Assembly: GCA_017609225.1 (NCBI GenBank)
Contig: JAFCEK010000003.1
Location: 1-32,915 of the forward strand
Length of the DNA: 32,915 nucleotides
Reading direction: 5' to 3'
Origin: Candidatus Aenigmatarchaeota archaeon
Lineage (GTDB): Archaea; Aenigmatarchaeota; Aenigmatarchaeia; QMZP01
Both the position numbers and the translations under genes were made by a program. Shown one piece after another: positions 26,573 through 32,915 of this stretch (positions within the stretch are counted from its first letter, which is position 1; each line of letters starts with the position of its first letter). The notes under the pieces are model-generated. The model was not told the DNA's origin. It did no database searches and saw only the letters and a list, made by a program, of their open reading frames with translations.

Positions 26573-27115
26573 TTAATCACCTTCTCCTGCCGGCCTGCAT
26601 TTTTCAATCAGATGGCAGCCGTCCTGGAAAACCCTCCTGTCATATCCTGTTACCTTTGTTGCTATTTCAATGTTGGCTGCTGTCTGTCCAACAAGCCCCT
26701 TGTCAATTCCTGAAACAATGATTTCATCTTTTTTTACTTCAACCTTTACATCACCTGCTATTTTTGATGTTATGTTGCTTTTTCTGCCCATGAAGTTGCC
26801 AATCACAACCCTGTCACCTTCTACAGATACCTTTATTGGAAAATGAGAGTAAACAATCTTGAGTTTTGCCTCCCAGCCGGAGGTAACTCCTGTAATCATG
26901 TTCCTTATATGGGAGACCCATGTTCCCAGGAGCGCGTTCAGCTTTCTTCTGTCTGTGCCTGAGCTGAGTGCTATTTTTCCCTCCTTTATCTGCTTCTTTA
27001 TATCTGAATGCTTGAATTCCCTTGAAAGCTCTCCCTTTGGCCCTTTTACAACTAAGGTGTTGCCTTCAATCTTCACTTCCACTCCTTCCGGAATCACAAT
27101 GGTTTTTTCTGCCAT
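26573..27115 (-). CDS. rpl6: 50S ribosomal protein L6
   Basis: VIPEGVEVKIEGNTLVVKGPKGELSREF...MITGVTSGWEAKLKIVYSHFPIKV; adjacent to L32e. Confidence 0.95.
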   Translation of the reverse strand: MAEKTIVIPEGVEVKIEGNTLVVKGPKGELSREFKHSDIKKQIKEGKIALSSGTDRRKLNALLGTWVSHIRNMITGVTSGWEAKLKIVYSHFPIKVSVEGDRVVIGNFMGRKSNITSKIAGDVKVEVKKDEIIVSGIDKGLVGQTAANIEIATKVTGYDRRVFQDGCHLIEKCRPAGEGD

Positions 27116-27150
27116 GTAACCTTTTTTCGGTTAAATATTTAAATAAATAA

Positions 27151-27263
27151 TGTTGCCTCCGTGTATCCGCCTACTAAAGTCGGCGGTTTTCTTGGCGAGG
27201 CAACAGCTGCTGAACCAGAACCATACATCCGCTGTTTGAAAACAATGGTTTTCTGGTTCAACA
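27151..27263 (+). mobile_element. Structured repeat element R, copy 3 (113 bp), flanked by TAA
   Basis: TGTTGCCTCCGTGTATCCGCCTACTAAAGTCGGCGGTTTTCTTGGCGAGGCAACAGCTGCTGAACCAGAACCAT...ATGGTTTTCTGGTTCAACA; fills the gap between rpoA2 and rpl6. Confidence 0.85.
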
Positions 27264-27275
27264 TAATTAAGCTGC

Positions 27276-29807
27276 TTATTTTCCTGTTTTCTTCTTTGGC
27301 TGCTTCTTTTTTTGTGAGCCTGCTTTTTTTGGCTTTATGCCTGCCTCTGGTATCTTTCCTATAAGCTCAAATGCGCCTGTTCCTATGGGGGCAACCTGGT
27401 TCATCATTATGTTTTCAACTGTTCCCCTCAAGAAATCTGTTTCTCCCTTTATTGCGGCAATCGTGAAGTGTTTTTTTGTTTCCTCGAAGCTTGCTCTCAC
27501 AAGAACAGAGGCCTTCTGGCCTGCGATTCCATATCTTCCTATTGCCTTTATCCTGCCTGTTCTTGTCATGAGGTCTGCAAGAAGCATTATGTACCTTATG
27601 TCAACACCAAGCCCCTGCTCCTCCATTGTGTACTGGGTCTGCCTTATTATTGCATTCCTGGCTGCTTCTATTCCAAGCAGGTCCTGGATTTCAAATATGT
27701 TGTTGCTGTAGGTTCTTGTCTTGTCAACACCATTAATCTCAAATGCCTTTTTGAGGTTTGAGCCCAGTGTGTTTATAACCCATTCATTATCCTCCTTTGT
27801 AACAACAACCTGGGTTATTCCCTTTATTCCTTTTATATATGTTTCAAGAAGGTTGTATTTCAGCTTTCTGAGGTTTTTTATGTCTGATTTTTTCGGAATA
27901 ACAACAAGCTTGTCTTTTTCAAGCTTTACTGATGCTGTTCTCATCTTTATCATTTTTGGAATCCTGTTAACATCAATGTTCAGTGCCCTGATTTTTTCAA
28001 GGTCCAGCCTGCATTCAATAAGAAGCTCTGTCAGGTCCAGGATATCGGAAATTATTATGTCCCTAAGTTTGACCTCTTTTATGTTATTTGCTATCTCTCT
28101 TACCTTTTCCAGGTCCTGGTACTCCTTTTCCAGGTAAATCATCATTGTTGGTGTTCTTGGCTCTTTCCTGGCATCAAAAATCTCAAGCATTCTGGGCAAA
28201 CCCAGAGTTACCTGTATGCCGGCAGTTCCTGCAAAATGGTATGTACGCATTGTGTTATGGGTAACAACGCCTTCAAAAGTGGTGAATGTTTCTGTTCCAC
28301 CAACTGTAAGGTCATACACATATTTGGAGCTTGGCTTTACCTTTTCTATTTTTATTATCTCATCCCATACAACATCAGAATATGCCATCTGCTTCATTAA
28401 GGATATCTCATTTTTAATGTCCACCTTCATACCATTTGCCCTTGATTCAAAAATATTTATGTACCTTAGAAGTGTTTCCCTTCCTATTTTGCCTCTTCTC
28501 GTAAAATTATTTACATATCTTGTGGGATATTTGAGTTTTTTTGCAACATCCATAAGCAGGCTTCCGTATCCGGATATCATATCTGTAAAGTCCTGCCTGG
28601 GCATGGTTCCCATGCTGCACAGCATGTCAAGTTTTTCCTGTTTTTTCTTTACGGAAAATCCTATTTCCTTCCTGAATATTTCTGCATATTTGCAGGGTAT
28701 TATGATTGAGAACTGTTTTCCCTTCTGTTTTGTTGCGAAAATTCCGAATCTGGAGAGAAGAAGCATTACGCCGTTTATAAGCTCCTCGGAATTGGAGGAC
28801 GCTCTTATCATTTTCCTGCCCACTGAAACATTTCCATCCCCGTCAAAATAACCTCTTAATATCCCTGATACAAATTCCCTAGTTGCGCCATATGTGAACT
28901 GCGGTATTCTCTTGTTTTTTGAGCCTGTACCGCATGTTTTCTTGAGGAATTTTGACAGAAGAGATGAGTTTATTCTTATATCATGCCCTCTTGCAAATCC
29001 TCTTGTGTTGTCATATTCATTATATGTAAATCCGTAATGTTCAGCAAATGCTCTTATCTGGGAAAGGAATTCAGGATTTGTATTTGAAATGGACACGAAA
29101 TATCTTGTTGAATTACCCTCAGCTATGTATGCCCCCATAAACCAGCCCAGGAACCTGTCAAGCACCAGAACATCAGGCATTTTTTTCTTTGCATGACATG
29201 TATCTACAAATGATTCGAGTTTCAAAACCTGCGTACAATTATCCCTGATATGCCTGACTACGGGTATCCTCTCTCCTTCTACAAGCTCTGAACCTTTAAC
29301 AGGCACTATTTTGTTATTTTTTCTTACAACAAAGGAATGGGAGTCTGTTGCTGTTATTTTTCTGCCTGAAAGCAGGCTTATCCTTATAAGATGCTCAGGT
29401 GCCCTGTGTCTGCTGCATTCCAGCACCTGCCTCCATTTAATCTTTTCATTGCAGGCAAGGCTTGGAACAAATATCCTGTATGAAGATAAATCGCATACAT
29501 CCCATCCGTTTTCAGTGAATCCTGCCATTTTTATCATTCTGTCAACAAACTTTCCTATTTCTGGTGTTGCTGTAATCCCGTCCTTTTTGAGAATTATTTT
29601 TTCTTTGGAGTCAAGGCTCATCTGCGTGGCTGGCTCGGAAAGTGACTGGGCTGTAACAACCCCTACCGGTTCATAGGGATCGTATATGGATTCCCTGTAA
29701 AGCTTTTTCACTGTATCCACTATTTCTTTCTGTTTCTCAGGGCTGGTTTTGCTTTTGTCAAAATACTCCTTTAATTCATTCTGAATCTTGGGTGGCAGGC
29801 TGTTCAT
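27276..29807 (-). CDS. rpoA2: DNA-directed RNA polymerase subunit A'' with intein
   Basis: Exteins YDPYEPVGVVTAQSLSEPATQM and TMRTYHFAGTAGIQVTLGLPRMLEIFDARK flank an in-frame 455 aa insertion. Confidence 0.96.
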   Translation of the reverse strand: MNSLPPKIQNELKEYFDKSKTSPEKQKEIVDTVKKLYRESIYDPYEPVGVVTAQSLSEPATQMSLDSKEKIILKKDGITATPEIGKFVDRMIKMAGFTENGWDVCDLSSYRIFVPSLACNEKIKWRQVLECSRHRAPEHLIRISLLSGRKITATDSHSFVVRKNNKIVPVKGSELVEGERIPVVRHIRDNCTQVLKLESFVDTCHAKKKMPDVLVLDRFLGWFMGAYIAEGNSTRYFVSISNTNPEFLSQIRAFAEHYGFTYNEYDNTRGFARGHDIRINSSLLSKFLKKTCGTGSKNKRIPQFTYGATREFVSGILRGYFDGDGNVSVGRKMIRASSNSEELINGVMLLLSRFGIFATKQKGKQFSIIIPCKYAEIFRKEIGFSVKKKQEKLDMLCSMGTMPRQDFTDMISGYGSLLMDVAKKLKYPTRYVNNFTRRGKIGRETLLRYINIFESRANGMKVDIKNEISLMKQMAYSDVVWDEIIKIEKVKPSSKYVYDLTVGGTETFTTFEGVVTHNTMRTYHFAGTAGIQVTLGLPRMLEIFDARKEPRTPTMMIYLEKEYQDLEKVREIANNIKEVKLRDIIISDILDLTELLIECRLDLEKIRALNIDVNRIPKMIKMRTASVKLEKDKLVVIPKKSDIKNLRKLKYNLLETYIKGIKGITQVVVTKEDNEWVINTLGSNLKKAFEINGVDKTRTYSNNIFEIQDLLGIEAARNAIIRQTQYTMEEQGLGVDIRYIMLLADLMTRTGRIKAIGRYGIAGQKASVLVRASFEETKKHFTIAAIKGETDFLRGTVENIMMNQVAPIGTGAFELIGKIPEAGIKPKKAGSQKKKQPKKKTGK
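28254..29618 (-). mobile_element. Intein with LAGLIDADG homing endonuclease domain inserted in RpoA2
   Basis: Begins SLDSKEKIILKKDG after TQM, ends FEGVVTHN before TMRTYH; LAGLIDADG-like LGWFMGAYIAEGN and VSGILRGYFDGDG; residues 64-518. Confidence 0.92.
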
Positions 29808-32293
29808 ATCTCAGTCAACCTCCAGTTAAGTTTTCCCCAGTCTGATTTTGACGGGTCTATGCCGTCCTCTCCTGCAGTAAACTGGATTATTTCCCCTGCT
29901 GAATTTCTTATTGTTCTGTCACTCATAACCTTCAGGTCCTGCAAAGCATTTACAAGCCTTCTCTGCATGTATCCTGATTTTCTTGTTCTCAGGGATTTGT
30001 CCATAAGCCCCTCACGGCCGTTCATTATGTTCCAGAAAAGCTCAAAGGGGCTAAGGCCCTGCTTGAATCCCTTTGAAACAAAGCCATGGGCTCCCGGGGA
30101 CAGGTCTCCCTTTTTTATGTGCGGCAGTGTTCTGCCTGCATATCCTCTCTTTATTCTCTTTCCAAGAATGGTTTCCTGGCCCACAACAGCAGCCATCTGC
30201 GTGGTATTTATTATAGAACCCTTTGCTCCGGACTGCAGCATATGTATTATGTCATTCTTTTTTATTTCATTTGCAACAAGCTCTGAAACCCTGCTAACGC
30301 CTGATGCCAGCACATTCATTATCTGCGCCTCAAGGGAGTCAAGAGCTGTCATCCCTGGAAGTATTCTCATCTCACCCCTTTTGTACTTCTCTATGAGTTC
30401 ATTGGATTCCATCTCTGCTTTCTTTATTTCTTCTCTTATTTCCTTTTCCTTTTTGGGAGACAAATCCAGGTCTGAAAGGCCCAGCGAGAATCCTCTTTTC
30501 ATCAGGAATGCAACACCAAGCCTTCCTGTCTGGTCAATAAAATTTCTTATTATGTTCTTGTCGGGAAGCCTGTAAATCTTGTTTATTATCTTCCCCTTCT
30601 CGGGTCCTACAGACATCTTGTCTATTGCGCCTTTCAAAACCTTGCCGTCTTTAATCACAACATAGGCATCATATTTGCATTCCTCCTTTGTGCAGTGTTC
30701 ACAGTTAATGCAGCAGCTTGCCTTGAATTCCATGTTCAGCTCCTTGGGCAGAAGCATGCTGAATATCTCCTTTCCTGTAAAGGTTTCCTTGTCTGGAAGC
30801 TCTATGTCAATTCCAGCATCTCCCAGGAGCTGTGCAGCCTCCTCCCTTTTCAGAACGGTTCCCTCCTTTGTGAGGAGATATATGCCCGATATCTGGTCAA
30901 GGTCGCATCCTATAATGGGTCCTCCAAACTTGGGAGAAATTATGTTTTTATGCACTTCCATCAGGTTTTCTGACTCGCTCCTTGCCTCATCTGTCTGGGG
31001 AACATGCAGGTTCATCTCATCCCCGTCAAAATCTGCATTATAGGGCGGACAGACCTGGGGTGCTATCCTGAATGTCTTGTATGGCATCACCCTGACCCTG
31101 TGCGCCATTATGGAGATTCTGTGCAGCGAGGGCTGCCTGTTAAACAGAACAATATCCCCGTCCTCAAGCTGCCTGTCAACAGTCCATTCAACATCAATGC
31201 TGTTCATAACATCTTTCTTGTTTTCCTTTGTTACCTTTATTCTCCTGCCATCAGGCCTTATAACATAGTTTATTTTATCGGATTTGAACATCTCCTTTAC
31301 TTCCTTTATGTTCATCTTTGTCACAAAAACAGGAACTGTTAATTCCTTTGCAATGGATTGCGGAACGCCTACCTCATTTATTGAAATCTTCGGGTCCGGG
31401 GATATAACTGTTCTTGCCGAGAAGTTAACCCTCTTTCCCAGCAGGTTGCCTCTTATCCTGCCTTCCTTTGCCTTCAGTCTCTGCACTATTCCCTTAAGTG
31501 CCCTGCCTGACCTGTGTCTTGCAAGGGGTGCTCCTGTAAGCTCATTGTCAAAATAGGTTGCAACATGATACTGTATGAGTTCCCAGAGGTCATTGATTAT
31601 AAACTCGGGAGCGCCAATATCAATGTTTTCCTTCAGGCTCTGGTTGATTCTCACTATGTCCACAAGTTTGTGTGTGAGGTCATCCTCTGAACGCTCTCCT
31701 CCCTCCAGGGTTATTGAAGGCCTCATGGTAACAGGGGGTATCGGAAGAAGTGTTAGTATAAGCCATTCAGGCCTACCTCCGTTAAAGCCTATCTTTTTCA
31801 GGTCAGAAGCGGGTATTTTCTCAAACCTTTCTCTTATTGCTGCAGGCGTAAGCTCTTTCTTGTCTTCATAAAATGCATAGGGCTTCACAAAGCTTATTTT
31901 TTTCTGCTTTGTCTTGCAGTGCGGGCATTTGGAGGGAGTAATCAGATGTATTTTTTCCAGAACCTCTCCCTTTGTGTCTTCAACCATTATTCTGTTGCAT
32001 TTCCTGCATGTGAGCTTTAACAGATGATATACTGTTTTTGTGTAAAGGACATGCACCACCGGCTTTGCAAGTTCCAGATATCCAAAATGGCCGGGACAGT
32101 CGCCTATGCCCCCTCCACATGTTCTGCAGTGAAGCCCCGGGTCTATTACCCCGAGTCTCGGGTCCATCACGCCTCCCTCAATGGGATAGCCGTCCGCGTC
32201 ATAAAGGTCCGAAACTACCACCCTTACTCTTGCCAGGTTTTTTATCATCTCCGGGGATATCAGGCTGAATTCCATTTTGTCTATTTTGTGCAT
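29804..32293 (-). CDS. rpoA1: DNA-directed RNA polymerase subunit A'
   Basis: CRTCGGGIGDCPGHFGYLEL, RFRKGRxxGNLLGKRVNFSARTVISPDP-type region, NADFDGDEMNLHVPQ; no intein. Confidence 0.97.
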   Translation of the reverse strand: MHKIDKMEFSLISPEMIKNLARVRVVVSDLYDADGYPIEGGVMDPRLGVIDPGLHCRTCGGGIGDCPGHFGYLELAKPVVHVLYTKTVYHLLKLTCRKCNRIMVEDTKGEVLEKIHLITPSKCPHCKTKQKKISFVKPYAFYEDKKELTPAAIRERFEKIPASDLKKIGFNGGRPEWLILTLLPIPPVTMRPSITLEGGERSEDDLTHKLVDIVRINQSLKENIDIGAPEFIINDLWELIQYHVATYFDNELTGAPLARHRSGRALKGIVQRLKAKEGRIRGNLLGKRVNFSARTVISPDPKISINEVGVPQSIAKELTVPVFVTKMNIKEVKEMFKSDKINYVIRPDGRRIKVTKENKKDVMNSIDVEWTVDRQLEDGDIVLFNRQPSLHRISIMAHRVRVMPYKTFRIAPQVCPPYNADFDGDEMNLHVPQTDEARSESENLMEVHKNIISPKFGGPIIGCDLDQISGIYLLTKEGTVLKREEAAQLLGDAGIDIELPDKETFTGKEIFSMLLPKELNMEFKASCCINCEHCTKEECKYDAYVVIKDGKVLKGAIDKMSVGPEKGKIINKIYRLPDKNIIRNFIDQTGRLGVAFLMKRGFSLGLSDLDLSPKKEKEIREEIKKAEMESNELIEKYKRGEMRILPGMTALDSLEAQIMNVLASGVSRVSELVANEIKKNDIIHMLQSGAKGSIINTTQMAAVVGQETILGKRIKRGYAGRTLPHIKKGDLSPGAHGFVSKGFKQGLSPFELFWNIMNGREGLMDKSLRTRKSGYMQRRLVNALQDLKVMSDRTIRNSAGEIIQFTAGEDGIDPSKSDWGKLNWRLTEI

Positions 32294-32315
32294 ACAATCA
32301 CTTCACTATTAAACT

Positions 32316-32915
32316 CTATACCTCCTTTGTTACCAGTTTGGGGTATATGCCCATTGCCTTCAGTTCATCAAGCGTAAGCTTGAAAGCATATGATGTTTCA
32401 ACCCAGACAACATCGCTCTGCTTGCACATACCGCAGTATGTTCTGTTTTTAATAACATCATATATTGCGATGAGGCCGCATTTTGTGCATATTGGTATCA
32501 TGGTCTTGTCCGAGTCAAACCTTTCCTTAAGCGTGATAACAGAGCCATGCCCCACCAGGCACTGCTGCTCCATTTCACCAAGTCTCAGCCCGCCTCTCTT
32601 TGCCCTTCCTTCTGTGGGCTGTTTTGTAAGCAGTGTTACCGGGCCTCTTGACCTTGCATGTATTTTGTCTGAAACCATGTGGTCAAGCTTCATATAATAG
32701 GAAATTCCCGTGAATATCAGAACATCATACTTTTTTCCGGACCTTCCGTCATAAAGTGTTTCTTTTCCATCATCCCTGAAGCCCAGCTTCTTCATAATCT
32801 TCCTTATGTTTTCCTCTTTCATATGGTCAAACGCGGAAGCATCAAACCTCTGGCCTGAAAGCGCTCCTGTCTTGCCTGCGAGCATCTCCAGCAGATGCCC
32901 GATAGTCATCCTGGA
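32316..32915 (-). CDS. rpoB: DNA-directed RNA polymerase subunit B, C-terminal part (runs off the window edge)
   Basis: SRMTIGHLLEMLAGKTGALSG...YYMKLDHMVSDKIHARSRGPVTLLTKQPTEGRAKRGGLRLGEMEQQCLVGHG...CTKCG. Confidence 0.96.
   Translation of the reverse strand, partial: SRMTIGHLLEMLAGKTGALSGQRFDASAFDHMKEENIRKIMKKLGFRDDGKETLYDGRSGKKYDVLIFTGISYYMKLDHMVSDKIHARSRGPVTLLTKQPTEGRAKRGGLRLGEMEQQCLVGHGSVITLKERFDSDKTMIPICTKCGLIAIYDVIKNRTYCGMCKQSDVVWVETSYAFKLTLDELKAMGIYPKLVTKEV

Noticed and set aside
29859-30575. 238 aa plus-strand ORF
   Set aside because: Antisense to rpoA1, with Ser/Phe/Pro-rich composition typical of complement-frame ORFs

Overview
Archaeal chromosomal window, judged from split RNA polymerase A'/A'', L6 and L32e, family B DNA polymerase, type II methionine aminopeptidase and a RibL-type FAD synthase. 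The core is GC-richer and carries housekeeping genes: an ABC exporter, MscS, a Cas4-like nuclease, an HtrA-like protease, PolB, AlaX, Map and rpoB-rpoA1-rpoA2. Two AT-richer accessory stretches lie at about 1-4.4 kb and 19.85-23.6 kb. Main observations: (1) a structured, non-coding ~88-113 bp element in three same-orientation copies, each bounded by TAA on both sides, each with two hairpins; one copy splits a nitroreductase gene so that exact removal restores the reading frame; (2) five ~60 bp same-orientation repeats that punctuate small accessory gene units at the left edge (CPBP protease, NYN protein, a gene-poor spacer, a DUF4258/DUF2283 toxin-antitoxin-like pair) in a cassette-like layout; (3) a ~455 aa LAGLIDADG intein in RpoA2; (4) three decayed or frameshifted genes (NYN, DUF998-like, ABC-2 permease); (5) a tandem pair of divergent DEDD-type exonuclease-like proteins, one apparently lacking catalytic residues. 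All family calls come from reading motifs by eye; no database searches were run.
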